A stretch of 64,000 nucleotides of DNA from Spongiivirga sp046524175 (GCF_046524175.1 NZ_JBEFZF010000007.1:1-64000); one strand, 5' to 3'. Shown: positions 15,682 to 24,173, counted from the stretch's first letter. Notes: a model not told the origin generated them from the letters alone. Numbers and translations are program-made.

Positions 15682-16749
15682 ATGGGGCACAACATTAAAC
15701 CCGGAGTTGCTACCGGAGATCAAGTACAAGAAATCTTTAAACTTGCTAAAGAAAAACAATTTGCTTTACCGGCTGTAAACGTAATAGGATCTGACAGTAT
15801 TAATGGTGTTTTAGAGACTGCAGCAGCATTAAATTCTCCGGTAATAATTCAATTTTCTAACGGAGGTGCTCAATTTAATGCGGGTAAAGGTTTATCCAAC
15901 GAAGATCAAAAAGCCGCAATAGCGGGATCTGTTGCAGGTGCACATCATGTACACTTATTAGCCAAAGAATATGGGGTGCCAGTAATATTGCACACTGACC
16001 ATTGCGCTAAGAAACTATTACCTTGGATAGATGGTTTACTTGATGCCAGTGAAGCACACTATAAGCAACATGGTATTCCTTTATATAGTTCGCATATGAT
16101 CGACCTATCGGAAGAGCCCTTGGAAGAGAATATTGAAATTTGCAAGCGCTATTTAGAGCGAATGAGCAAAATGGATATGACCTTAGAAATAGAACTAGGT
16201 ATTACTGGTGGAGAAGAAGATGGTGTTGATAACACCGATGTCGATGACTCTAAATTATACACGCAACCTGAGGAAGTAGCGTATGCGTATGAAGAGCTTA
16301 TGAAGGTAAGTCCACGATTTACCATTGCAGCTGCTTTTGGAAATGTTCATGGAGTATATAAACCAGGAAATGTGAAATTGACACCGAAAATTCTGAAAAA
16401 TTCGCAAGAATTTATTTCTGAAAAATACGGCGTACCGCATAATTCTATTGATTTTGTTTTTCATGGTGGATCCGGTTCTACTGTAGAAGAAATAAGAGAA
16501 TCAATTGGATATGGTGTAATTAAAATGAATATTGATACTGATATGCAATATGCATTTATGTCAGGTATTCGTGATTATATGGGTGCAAAAGCCGATTATT
16601 TAAAGTCGCAAATTGGCAACCCTGATGGTGACGATATCCCAAATAAGAAATATTACGATCCTCGTGTATGGCTGCGTGAAGGAGAGAAGACATTTGTTGA
16701 ACGTTTAAAAAAGGCTTTTGAAGACCTTAACAACGTAAACACATTATAA
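15682..16749 (+). CDS. fbaA: class II fructose-bisphosphate aldolase
   Basis: This enzyme cleaves fructose 1,6-bisphosphate to dihydroxyacetone phosphate and glyceraldehyde 3-phosphate in glycolysis, and runs in reverse in gluconeogenesis. It is 355 residues long, as expected for the class IIA (E. coli FbaA-like) type. Catalytic and zinc-binding residues are visible: HTDHC at 104-108 (catalytic Asp106, zinc ligand His107), His223 in NVHGVYKPGN, His261 in HGGSGS, and the phosphate-binding KMNIDTDMQ at 281-289. It sits between tamL and accD and is closed by its own terminator. Confidence 0.96.
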   Translation: MGHNIKPGVATGDQVQEIFKLAKEKQFALPAVNVIGSDSINGVLETAAALNSPVIIQFSNGGAQFNAGKGLSNEDQKAAIAGSVAGAHHVHLLAKEYGVPVILHTDHCAKKLLPWIDGLLDASEAHYKQHGIPLYSSHMIDLSEEPLEENIEICKRYLERMSKMDMTLEIELGITGGEEDGVDNTDVDDSKLYTQPEEVAYAYEELMKVSPRFTIAAAFGNVHGVYKPGNVKLTPKILKNSQEFISEKYGVPHNSIDFVFHGGSGSTVEEIRESIGYGVIKMNIDTDMQYAFMSGIRDYMGAKADYLKSQIGNPDGDDIPNKKYYDPRVWLREGEKTFVERLKKAFEDLNNVNTL

Positions 16750-16762
16750 TAAAAACCCTCAA

Positions 16763-16795
16763 AAAAGCTGATGTTGTAACAAACATCGGCTTTTA
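16763..16795 (+). terminator. intrinsic terminator after fbaA
   Basis: The arms AAAAGCTGATGTT and AACATCGGCTTTT pair with one G-U and are followed by T-rich sequence. It lies between the fbaA stop and the accD start. Confidence 0.75.
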
Positions 16796-16806
16796 ATTTT
16801 ATTGAT

Positions 16807-17664
16807 ATGGCTTGGTTTAAACGAAAAGAAAAAGGAATACAAACAGCAACTGAGGACAAGAAAGATGTACCTGAAGGACTGTGGTATAAATCACCTACTG
16901 GTAAGGTGGTTGATTCAGAAGAACTAGCAAAAAACTTTTATGTAAGTCCGGAAGACGGCTATCATGTACGTATTGGTAGTAAAGAATATTTCGAGATCTT
17001 ATTTGACGAAAATAAGTTTACAGAATTAGACGAAAAATTATCTTCAAAGGACCCGCTTAAGTTCACTGACACCAAAAAATATACCGATCGTTTGAAGGCA
17101 GCACAAGAGAAAACTGAACTTAAAGATGCTGTTCGGTGTGCTGTTGGAAAATCGAAAGGCCGTGAGTTAGTAATTGCCTGCATGGACTTTTCTTTTATCG
17201 GCGGATCAATGGGATCTGTAGTTGGTGAGAAAATTGCCCGAGCAGCTGATTATTCTTTAAAAAATAATATTCCCTTACTCATCATTTCAAAATCTGGCGG
17301 TGCTAGAATGATGGAGGCCGCATTATCATTAATGCAACTCGCAAAAACTTCGGCAAAACTAGCCCAATTAGCAGAAGCAAAAATACCATACATATCATTA
17401 TGTACTGACCCAACTACCGGGGGTACTACTGCTTCGTTCGCAATGTTAGGAGACATTAATATTGCTGAACCCGGTGCATTAATAGGTTTTGCTGGACCAC
17501 GCGTGGTAAAAGATACCACAGGCCAAGATTTACCGGACGGATTTCAAACATCTGAGTTTTTACTAGAACATGGATTTTTAGATTTCATATCGCATAGAAA
17601 AGAACTAAAAAACAAAATCAATCAATATATTGATCTGATAGGCAATTTACCGTTACGCGAGTAA
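16807..17664 (+). CDS. accD: acetyl-CoA carboxylase carboxyltransferase beta subunit, without zinc finger cysteines
   Basis: With AccA, this subunit moves the carboxyl group from biotin to acetyl-CoA to make malonyl-CoA, the first step of fatty acid synthesis. It has 285 residues. The crotonase-like core is clear: MDFSFIGGSMGSVVGEKI, SKSGGARMMEA, CTDPTTGGTTASFAMLGD, and EPGALIGFAGPRV. The N-terminal C4 zinc ribbon, whose CxxC pairs are present in E. coli AccD, has lost all four cysteines: the first knuckle reads YKSPTGK and the second VSPEDGYH, and the first Cys of the protein is at residue 111. The surrounding ribbon sequence is kept, so the loss looks like a stable lineage trait. Confidence 0.95.
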   Translation: MAWFKRKEKGIQTATEDKKDVPEGLWYKSPTGKVVDSEELAKNFYVSPEDGYHVRIGSKEYFEILFDENKFTELDEKLSSKDPLKFTDTKKYTDRLKAAQEKTELKDAVRCAVGKSKGRELVIACMDFSFIGGSMGSVVGEKIARAADYSLKNNIPLLIISKSGGARMMEAALSLMQLAKTSAKLAQLAEAKIPYISLCTDPTTGGTTASFAMLGDINIAEPGALIGFAGPRVVKDTTGQDLPDGFQTSEFLLEHGFLDFISHRKELKNKINQYIDLIGNLPLRE

Positions 17665-17685
17665 TAAGATAAGTCATTATCATCT

Positions 17686-17715
17686 AAACCCTGACCCGAG
17701 CGTCGGGGTTTTTTT
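17686..17715 (+). terminator. intrinsic terminator after accD
   Basis: AACCCTGAC (17687-17695) pairs with GTCGGGGTT (17702-17710) and is followed by a run of T. Confidence 0.85.
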
Positions 17716-17811
17716 ATAAGTTATAATTAAAATATTATATTAATTAATGTTAATAATTATGTATTTCATCGATTAAATAATGTTTTTAATCTTTTTATCG
17801 AATTTAATTAA

Positions 17812-17994
17812 TATTTTAGCTGTGTAATTGATTTTAAGTTAAATCTAAATAGCATCACCACTTCATTCCATACAAAAGCAATAATAGTTTTCCAAGAAGA
17901 ATTGATAAATGTGGGAGATACTTATGATGTGACCATTACCGGAGAAACCCCGGTTCTTATTAACTTAAAAACAGCGCAATTAACAGCCCCCTAA
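17812..17994 (+). pseudogene. possible C-terminal remnant of a lost gene
   Basis: An open stretch of 60 codons lies between stops, with no ATG, GTG or TTG start at its beginning. Its translation looks protein-like, with segments such as SFHTKAIIVFQEELINVGD and TYDVTITGETPVLINLKTA. It ends in a tandem stop (TAA TAA) and is followed 44 bp later by a strong terminator. I do not recognise the family. The upstream part, 17716-17811, is AT-rich with many stops. A decayed gene whose 3' end and terminator survive is the best explanation; a short real gene with an unusual start remains possible. Confidence 0.4.
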
Positions 17995-18037
17995 TAAAAG
18001 CATTATAGCTTGTTGCTATAGTCATGTTGTTTAGTAG

Positions 18038-18065
18038 AAAGTCCGCCACCCTATTGGCGGACTTT
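18038..18065 (+). terminator. strong intrinsic terminator after the gene remnant
   Basis: AAAGTCCGCCA (18038-18048) pairs perfectly with TGGCGGACTTT (18055-18065), with a 6-nt loop and a T-run. No intact gene precedes it on the plus strand, which supports a lost gene upstream. Confidence 0.85.
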
Positions 18066-18085
18066 TTCATTTGATAACAAAGTGA

Positions 18086-18117
18086 AAAAGCACAAGTAAC
18101 TAGTTACTTGTGCTTTT
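18086..18117. terminator. 32-bp perfect palindrome, terminator of the minus-strand lipoprotein gene
   Basis: Two 16-base arms (left arm AAAAGCACAAGTAACT) form an uninterrupted palindrome with A- and T-runs at the ends. It lies 48 bp after the stop of the lipoprotein gene at 18165. Confidence 0.75.
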
Positions 18118-18164
18118 ACCAACTAAGGGCAACCCCCCTGAAACATATAATCAAACAAGACTAA

Positions 18165-19028
18165 CTAAATATCAAGATTAAATCGTCTTAATCGCACTTC
18201 TTCGCTGGTACCATCAGGATAGGTAAGTGTACCAAAAGCATCACAACTACCATCACCAAAATCTAAATTAGCTGATTGGTCTTGTCTGGTAATTTGCAAC
18301 ACTCCACTAACCAGAAACCTACACGACCATTCTCTTCGAAGCGCTGTAAGCACTTCTTTTTTATAGGTAAATCCATTACGATTAGTAAAGGTCCAATTTC
18401 CAGTTATTAAAAAAACATTATCTCCCCAAAAACCAGTACCAAAGCCTTCTATCCACTCGCGGGTTTTTGTGCCCCCCAATACTGCAGTTGTACCATCGGG
18501 CCACGTTGCAGTAATATCTCTGGTCACAGTTGCTTGTGGATTTCCGTTGTCGTTACTGCGTACTCGCATTGCTGTTTTACCACCTTCAACAGCAACTTCA
18601 TTGAAGGTAAAGTTTTCAAAAGTTATACTCAATGTCTTCGACGCTGCAGTCATATCTTTAGCATAACTAAGATTAATTATACCAGATAACACATTGCCCC
18701 CACGAAGTTCACAACCTGCTCCAAAATCAATGGTTTTTTCAATACTCGTGCTAGTTTCCACTGTAGTTACGGTTACACAATCTGGTAAAAAATCAGAAAT
18801 ATAGCCTTTGCCAGTTACGGATGCCTCATTCGCGGCATAAATGTCATCGACTACATTTAACACTTCTTCTGACATCGCATCGGCTTCATCAGTAAGACTA
18901 ATTTCATCCAGTGTTAGCTTGGCGGTAACCAATTCGTCAGTTTGCACTTCTTCGTCATTACAACTTGAGAAAAGCAGCATGCCACCTGCGGCTAATAGGC
19001 CAGCATACATTTTAAGATTTGATTTCAT
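18165..19028 (-). CDS. putative lipoprotein of unknown function
   Basis: This 287-residue exported lipoprotein has a signal ending MLLFSSC, lipobox Cys at about residue 23, followed by an acidic stretch (NDEEVQTDE). The rest is beta-rich, with repeated Thr/Gly/Asp strands, three spaced cysteines in the middle and late parts (PDCVTV, GAGCELRGG, WSCRFLVSG, DGSCDAFG) and a WPDG/YPDGT motif that occurs twice. No catalytic signature is visible and I cannot name a domain. It stands alone: terminators lie downstream and rpsO is divergent. An outer-membrane or periplasmic location is inferred. Confidence 0.75.
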   Translation of the reverse strand: MKSNLKMYAGLLAAGGMLLFSSCNDEEVQTDELVTAKLTLDEISLTDEADAMSEEVLNVVDDIYAANEASVTGKGYISDFLPDCVTVTTVETSTSIEKTIDFGAGCELRGGNVLSGIINLSYAKDMTAASKTLSITFENFTFNEVAVEGGKTAMRVRSNDNGNPQATVTRDITATWPDGTTAVLGGTKTREWIEGFGTGFWGDNVFLITGNWTFTNRNGFTYKKEVLTALRREWSCRFLVSGVLQITRQDQSANLDFGDGSCDAFGTLTYPDGTSEEVRLRRFNLDI

Positions 19029-19271
19029 AATAAAAGTTTTAATGTTAATAATTTTAAGACTTACCTAATTCAAAAAGGTTTAATCTGATTTAAAACATTC
19101 AAGATTTTACTGCTTGCGTTAGTGATAGCAACACCACACTTTTCATTACTCATTGCTTGGGTAAAAACAATAAAAAGATATAGCAAATAACACAACTCAC
19201 CGACTAATACAACGTTTGGAATGCCTGTCAAATTTTACTGAACCATAATTTTTAATTGTTAATTATAATAG

Positions 19272-19279
19272 TATCTTTG
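19272..19279 (+). promoter_or_regulatory. -7 element of rpsO
   Basis: TATCTTTG matches the Bacteroidota TAnnTTTG -7 consensus and lies 55 bp upstream of the rpsO ATG. The nearest upstream TTG (19256-19258) is closer than the usual -33 spacing. The rest of 19029-19334 holds no gene that I can support. Confidence 0.55.
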
Positions 19280-19334
19280 CACGCTGATATGAAAACCATA
19301 TCAATACATAATAATCATTTACATAAATATTAGC

Positions 19335-19604
19335 ATGTACTTAACTAAAGAAGTAAAAGAAGAGATCTTTGCAAAACACGGAAAATCAGCGACTGATACC
19401 GGATCTGCAGAAGGTCAGATTGCATTATTTACACACAGAATTAACCACCTAACGACGCATTTGAAGAAAAATCAGAAAGATTTTAATACAGAGCGTTCGT
19501 TGGTAAAACTCGTAGGTAAGCGTAGAGCACTACTAGATTACTTGGCAAAGAAAGATATCATGAGATATCGTGCCATAGTAAAAGAATTAGGATTAAGAAA
19601 ATAA
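19335..19604 (+). CDS. rpsO: 30S ribosomal protein S15
   Basis: S15 binds the central domain of 16S rRNA and is an early assembly protein of the small subunit. The 89-residue length is standard. The family signature is clear: GSAEGQIALFTHRINHLTTH, followed by KDFNTERSLVKLVGKRRALL and DYLAKKDIMRYRAIVKELGLRK. It lies upstream of pnp, the rpsO-pnp order seen in many bacteria, but a terminator between them makes readthrough only partial at most. Confidence 0.98.
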   Translation: MYLTKEVKEEIFAKHGKSATDTGSAEGQIALFTHRINHLTTHLKKNQKDFNTERSLVKLVGKRRALLDYLAKKDIMRYRAIVKELGLRK

Positions 19605-19605
19605 G

Positions 19606-19632
19606 AAAAAGAGGCCTTGCTGCCTCTTTTTT
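19606..19632 (+). terminator. intrinsic terminator after rpsO
   Basis: AAAAAGAGGC (19606-19615) pairs with GCCTCTTTTT (19622-19631) around the loop CTTGCT, with a T-run. Confidence 0.85.
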
Positions 19633-19708
19633 ATTTTAATAAACTGGCTACATGCCGCACTTAGTGAAAGCTAAGTTTTTAACGAAAAAGCTTTTTTCAA
19701 GTTTTTCA

Positions 19709-19805
19709 TTGGTCTCGCGACGAGCTCGCATACAACTACAACACAACCCTGTCCGTCCAGGAAAGGCGGAGACCAAAGTTTAACACAGTCCAAGGTATGG
19801 ACTGT
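19709..19805 (+). ncRNA. structured 5' leader of pnp (candidate autoregulatory RNA)
   Basis: An outer stem TTGGTCTC (19709-19716) / GAGACCAA (19769-19776) encloses two small hairpins: GCGA/TCGC (717-720 with 726-729 of 19xxx) and CCTG/CAGG (19748-19751 with 19758-19761). A separate 7-bp hairpin ACAGTCC/GGACTGT (19785-19791 with 19799-19805) follows, ending 12 bases before the pnp ATG. PNPase in E. coli controls its own mRNA through a structured leader cut by RNase III; the same role is inferred here. Confidence 0.5.
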
Positions 19806-19817
19806 AATTAATTATTT

Positions 19818-22034
19818 ATGATTCCACAAACTTATAAAGAGGTCATTGACCTTGGTGATGGTAGAGAAATTTCTATTGAAACCGGAAAACTAGCCAAACA
19901 GGCACATGGTTCTGTTGTGGTACAATCAGGTAAGTGTATGCTTTTATGTACCGTTGTATCCAATTACAAAAGTGCTGATGTCGACTTTTTACCACTAACT
20001 GTAGATTACCGTGAGAAATTTGCGGCTGCAGGACGTTATCCTGGTGGGTTTTTTAAGCGTGAGGCACGCCCAAGTGATGGTGAAGTACTAACTATGCGTC
20101 TGGTTGACCGTGTATTACGTCCATTATTTCCAAAAGATTATCACTCTGAAACACAGGTGATGATTCAATTAATGTCGCATGATGAAAATGTAATGCCAGA
20201 TGCAATGGCAGGATTAGCAGCTTCAGCAGCTATACAATTATCCGATTTTCCATTTGAATGTGCGATTTCTGAAGTTCGTGTAGGACGTGTGAACGGAGAA
20301 TTTATTGTCAATCCTAGCCGCGCGCAGTTGGCAGAATCTGATATCGACATGGTCATTGGTGCATCTGCCGATTCAGTAATGATGGTTGAGGGTGAAATGG
20401 AGGAGATTTCTGAAGAAGAAATGACCGAAGCAATTAAGTTTGCTCATGAAGCTATTAAAGTACAATGTGCTGCTCAGGAAAAATTAGCTGCAGCTGTTGG
20501 TAAAAAAGAAGTACGTGAATACGAACCCGAACGTGAAGATGAAGATTTAAAAAAGAAAATTCACGAAATGGCATATGATAAAGTCTATGCCGTTGCCAAG
20601 GCCGGTTCTTCTAAAAAAGAACGTGGTATGGCATTTTCTGAAATCAAAGAGGAGATTTTAGCTACTTTTTCAGAGGAAGAATTAGAAGATATTGGAGACT
20701 TGGTTTCTAAATATTACGGAAAAGCAGAAAAAGCAGCGGTACGTGATCTCACTTTAAATGAAGGACTGCGTCTAGACGGTCGTCAGACCACAGAGATTCG
20801 ACCAATTTGGTGTGAAACTGATTATTTGCCATCCGTACATGGTTCGTCTATTTTTACTCGCGGCGAAACCCAAGCATTAGCTACCGTTACTTTAGGTACT
20901 TCTAGAGAAGCCAATCAAATTGATATGCCTTCACATGAAGGAGAAGAAACATTTTACCTTCATTATAACTTCCCTCCTTTCTCAACTGGTGAAGCACGTC
21001 CAATTCGCGGTACGTCACGTCGGGAGGTAGGACACGGTAACTTGGCACAACGCGCATTAAAAGGTATGGTACCTGAAGATTGCCCATACACTGTTCGTAT
21101 TGTTTCTGAAGTGTTAGAGTCTAACGGTTCTTCATCTATGGCAACTGTATGCGCAGGTACAATGGCAATGATGGATGCGGGCGTACAAATGAAAAAACCA
21201 GTTTCAGGCATTGCAATGGGATTAATATCTGATGAAGAAACAGGAAAGTATGCTGTATTATCAGATATTTTAGGAGATGAAGACCACCTTGGTGATATGG
21301 ACTTTAAAGTAACTGGTACTGCTGATGGTATCACTGCCTGTCAAATGGATATTAAGGTAAAAGGGCTGTCGTACGAAATTCTTGTAAATGCATTAATGCA
21401 AGCAAGAGATGGTCGTTTACACATTCTTGAAAAATTAACTGATACGATTGCCGCACCACGCGAAGATGTTAAGGATTACGCGCCAAAAATGGTCACAACT
21501 CGCATTGCAAATGAGTACATCGGTGCACTTATTGGTCCTGGAGGGAAGGTGATTCAAGAGCTTCAAAAGGAAACAAATACTACCATTGTTATCAATGAAG
21601 ACCCTGAAACGGAAGAAGGAATTGTTGAAATTTTAGGTACCGGTCAAGAGGGCATTGATGCTGTACTCGCAAAAATCGATTCTATTACGTTTAAACCAGA
21701 AAGAGGTTCGGTTTACGAGGTGAAAGTGATCAAAATCTTAGAATTCGGAGCTGTCGTAGAGTACGTAGAAGCCCCAGGAAACGAAGTGTTACTTCACATT
21801 TCAGAATTAGCCTGGGAACGCACAAATGACGTAAACGATGTGGTAAAAATGGGCGATGTTATGGATGTAAAATACTTTGGCGTTGATCCTAAAACTCGTA
21901 AGGAAAAAGTTTCAAGAAAAGCCTTGTTACCAAAACCCGAAGGTTATCAGGATCGCCCGCGTCGCGACAACAATCGTGACAATAACAAACGCCGCGATAA
22001 CAATAGAGGCGATAGGAAACCGAGAGAAAATTAA
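19818..22034 (+). CDS. pnp: polyribonucleotide nucleotidyltransferase (PNPase)
   Basis: PNPase degrades RNA 3' to 5' by phosphorolysis, releasing nucleoside diphosphates. The 738 residues contain two RNase PH domains (first: GKCMLLCTVVSNYKSADVDF, FKREARPSDGEVLT; second: GLRLDGRQTTEIRPIWCE, MASV-type core with GIAMGLISDEE), a KH domain (YIGALIGPGGKVIQELQKET) and an S1 domain (GSVYEVKVIKILEFGAVVEY). The C-terminus ends in a basic Arg/Asp/Asn-rich tail of about 30 residues, likely for RNA binding. It is preceded by a structured leader and followed by a strong terminator. Confidence 0.97.
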   Translation: MIPQTYKEVIDLGDGREISIETGKLAKQAHGSVVVQSGKCMLLCTVVSNYKSADVDFLPLTVDYREKFAAAGRYPGGFFKREARPSDGEVLTMRLVDRVLRPLFPKDYHSETQVMIQLMSHDENVMPDAMAGLAASAAIQLSDFPFECAISEVRVGRVNGEFIVNPSRAQLAESDIDMVIGASADSVMMVEGEMEEISEEEMTEAIKFAHEAIKVQCAAQEKLAAAVGKKEVREYEPEREDEDLKKKIHEMAYDKVYAVAKAGSSKKERGMAFSEIKEEILATFSEEELEDIGDLVSKYYGKAEKAAVRDLTLNEGLRLDGRQTTEIRPIWCETDYLPSVHGSSIFTRGETQALATVTLGTSREANQIDMPSHEGEETFYLHYNFPPFSTGEARPIRGTSRREVGHGNLAQRALKGMVPEDCPYTVRIVSEVLESNGSSSMATVCAGTMAMMDAGVQMKKPVSGIAMGLISDEETGKYAVLSDILGDEDHLGDMDFKVTGTADGITACQMDIKVKGLSYEILVNALMQARDGRLHILEKLTDTIAAPREDVKDYAPKMVTTRIANEYIGALIGPGGKVIQELQKETNTTIVINEDPETEEGIVEILGTGQEGIDAVLAKIDSITFKPERGSVYEVKVIKILEFGAVVEYVEAPGNEVLLHISELAWERTNDVNDVVKMGDVMDVKYFGVDPKTRKEKVSRKALLPKPEGYQDRPRRDNNRDNNKRRDNNRGDRKPREN

Positions 22035-22064
22035 GAGTAATCTTTATTCCCTAATAATAGCAGA

Positions 22065-22091
22065 AAGCCGTTTAACATGTTTAAACGGCTT
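22065..22091 (+). terminator. intrinsic terminator after pnp
   Basis: AAGCCGTTTAA (22065-22075) pairs perfectly with TTAAACGGCTT (22081-22091); the 5-nt loop is CATGT and a T-rich stretch follows. It may also serve the convergent minus-strand gene ending at 22116. Confidence 0.85.
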
Positions 22092-22115
22092 CTTTATTTA
22101 AGCGCTTTGTATTGC

Positions 22116-22640
22116 CTAAAATTGTTTACCTATGGTGATACCTACTCTTGGCACAAATTCAAATAGATCATTATTGCCAAAATTCCTACCAATACCGCCA
22201 TAAACTTCTGCAGTGAAACCTTTGCGCGATAAGAACTTACCTCCTACTGAAAAACCGAGAGCAAAACTATCTTGTACCGGAGGTTCCGTCACCATACCTT
22301 CAAGCTGAATATCGAAAAAGTCATTATCTTGAAGTCTGTTATACATAGCAAAGCCCTCTACAAAAAAGCCGGCTGTAGGCTTATCTCCAAAATATAATCG
22401 ATAATAAGGTGTTATCAGCAATCTTAGGAATTCGTCCTCCTCTACCGCAAATGCAAAAGAGACTCCAATTGCAGATTCTTCATTGAGCAATCGCTCATAA
22501 CTAAGTTCGGCAACACCAGCAATAAGGTAGGCCGCGTTTAACTTAAATTCATTCTTTTTTGTTGGGGAAAACGATTGTTCCTGCTGTCCATACACCATTC
22601 CCGTTAAGAACATGATAGACATGCAAATTGTTTTCTTCAT
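22116..22640 (-). CDS. DUF3575-like outer-membrane beta-barrel protein
   Basis: This 174-residue exported protein has a signal peptide ending MVYGQ. The mature part alternates amphipathic strands, with NEFKLNAAYLIAGVAELSYE, PYYRLYFGDKPTAGFFVEGF and a final strand ending in aromatic Phe (GITIGKQF), as expected for a small outer-membrane barrel. This resembles the DUF3575 family found in Flavobacteriia; I assign the family from motif pattern only. It is monocistronic. The upstream region carries one arm of a long inverted repeat (22713-22729). Confidence 0.75.
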   Translation of the reverse strand: MKKTICMSIMFLTGMVYGQQEQSFSPTKKNEFKLNAAYLIAGVAELSYERLLNEESAIGVSFAFAVEEDEFLRLLITPYYRLYFGDKPTAGFFVEGFAMYNRLQDNDFFDIQLEGMVTEPPVQDSFALGFSVGGKFLSRKGFTAEVYGGIGRNFGNNDLFEFVPRVGITIGKQF

Positions 22641-22712
22641 TTTAAAAATATTTAAAAGTTAAACTTCTAAATTATAGTAGGCGTCCTATTATATATCCTA
22701 TTTTCATGTTTT

Positions 22713-22979
22713 TGGATAATATCGGACACCTTTTAATGCTTGTTTAACACTTACCAAAACAAAAAAGCCTTCTCAAATTAATGAGAAGGCTTATAGTTTG
22801 CTAATCCCTATAATGTGACTTTGGCTAATTAGAAAGCTTGGCCCATTAAATGGTTTTTAGATTAACAAACCCCCCAACAATACGCCGCTGTTTTGACCAC
22901 TATTGGTACTAACCAATAGTGAAACAACAACGGAGTAAATGTAGGATTCGTATTTATTAAAAGTGTCCGATATTATCCA
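22713..22979. repeat. 17-bp perfect inverted repeats flanking a 233-bp gene-free segment
   Basis: TGGATAATATCGGACAC (22713-22729) has its exact reverse complement at 22963-22979. Similarity extends by a few bases on the inner sides (CTTTTAA and TTAAAA). Inside are two more hairpins: a terminator-like stem near 22769-22793 and CACTATTGGT/ACCAATAGTG near 22899-22922. The segment separates the AraC-type gene end (23001) from the DUF3575-like gene start (22640). It could be a paired operator, a looped RNA, or a small non-autonomous element; no target-site duplication is obvious. Confidence 0.6.
22768..22795. terminator. terminator-like hairpin within the inverted-repeat segment
   Basis: The arms AAGCCTTCTCA and TGAGAAGGCTT are perfect complements around AATTAA. 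The A-run on the left gives a U-run on the minus strand, so it could end transcription from the AraC-type gene. Confidence 0.6.
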
Positions 22980-23000
22980 GATTCTTAAAATTCGGACAAA

Positions 23001-24173
23001 TTATTTTTTTGTGTTTCCCTTATAATCAGTGGGGGTTTGGCCTGTAAACTTCTTAAAAGCTGCATAAAAGGTTGATCGCGAGTTAAACCCACATTCCAAT
23101 CCTATTGAAAGTATGGTATATTGGGAGAATCCCGGGTCGGTTAACAACTTTTTAGCTTGATTTACCCTATAGTTATTAATATAATCTGAAAAATTGAAGT
23201 CACTAAACATATTTATATGTAAAGATAATTGGCTTGTGCTGATTTCTAACCTATCAGCTAACACTTCCTGACTCAACTTTGGATCTAAATAACATTGGCT
23301 ATTTTTTACGAAATCATTAATACGGTTAAATACGTTTTTTTGAGTTTCCGTCGCAGTAGTTATTTTATCATTTACAATACGAAAGCCATTATTTTTTTCA
23401 GTTATTACCTTCTCTGTTTCAACGCCTACAATGGCAATTTGTTTACGCAAATCCATGCGGTCTCTAGTCAGTATATATCTGAACATTCCTTGGTAACCTA
23501 TCCAATATAACAAAATAGAGCTCCCAAGTCGCAACGGATAATATGAATGGGGCGCTTTAATGACACTGCCAGTATTGTTAAGATATATAGCCAATAACCA
23601 AGCTATTACTATAACACCTCCAAGCCTTACAAAATTCTTGATCCACTGTATATCATCGTATTCTAAAATGTGCTGATATAAGTTTTGTTTCTTAAAAACT
23701 ACAGTTAGTGCCTTGAGAAAAATGAAAACACAAAATATTGCATTAATAATCTCCTCAACGTTATTGTACACTTTCATTATAACGGCCGAATTCTGTTCAC
23801 TAGAAAAATTGTATAAATAGGTAATAACGGCAAATCGAACAATAACCTCACCTGCAAAGAGAGTCATTGTAAATATTAAAAAGGTTTTTAACTTCTTTTC
23901 AATATTAAGATAGTTTAACAAAAACACATAAAACATAGGGAACATTGGCATGTACCAAGGCACCAATAAGTAGCTGATAAAAAAGTTAAAAGAGACATAA
24001 TCACTTTCTATCAGCCAAGCTTGCAGGTTGTTAAGCGAGAGAAAAAAAACGACTAGATTAAGGTATAAAACCGTCTTCCCATTCTTTTTATCAGAAAAGA
24101 AAGAAGCGATGTTAAATATAAAGCCCTGAACGGCTCCTGCTATCAATAAAAACTTAAAAAAGGTCGTTCCCAC
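23001..24173 (-). CDS. AraC-family transcriptional regulator with N-terminal membrane domain
   Basis: The 390-residue protein combines an integral membrane sensor part with a cytoplasmic DNA-binding domain. Residues about 1-235 hold seven or so hydrophobic helices (FFKFLLIAGAVQGFIFNIAS, FLIFTMTLFAGEVIVRFAVI, LGSSILLYWIGYQGMFRYIL). Residues about 290-388 form the AraC-type double helix-turn-helix: DPKLSQEVLADRLEISTSQL and the signature ILSIGLECGFNSRSTFYAAF, ending FTGQTPTDYKG. Such membrane-bound AraC regulators are common in Bacteroidota and their signals are mostly unknown. The paired inverted repeats downstream of it, ahead of the DUF3575-like gene, are a candidate target. Confidence 0.9.
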   Translation of the reverse strand: MGTTFFKFLLIAGAVQGFIFNIASFFSDKKNGKTVLYLNLVVFFLSLNNLQAWLIESDYVSFNFFISYLLVPWYMPMFPMFYVFLLNYLNIEKKLKTFLIFTMTLFAGEVIVRFAVITYLYNFSSEQNSAVIMKVYNNVEEIINAIFCVFIFLKALTVVFKKQNLYQHILEYDDIQWIKNFVRLGGVIVIAWLLAIYLNNTGSVIKAPHSYYPLRLGSSILLYWIGYQGMFRYILTRDRMDLRKQIAIVGVETEKVITEKNNGFRIVNDKITTATETQKNVFNRINDFVKNSQCYLDPKLSQEVLADRLEISTSQLSLHINMFSDFNFSDYINNYRVNQAKKLLTDPGFSQYTILSIGLECGFNSRSTFYAAFKKFTGQTPTDYKGNTKK

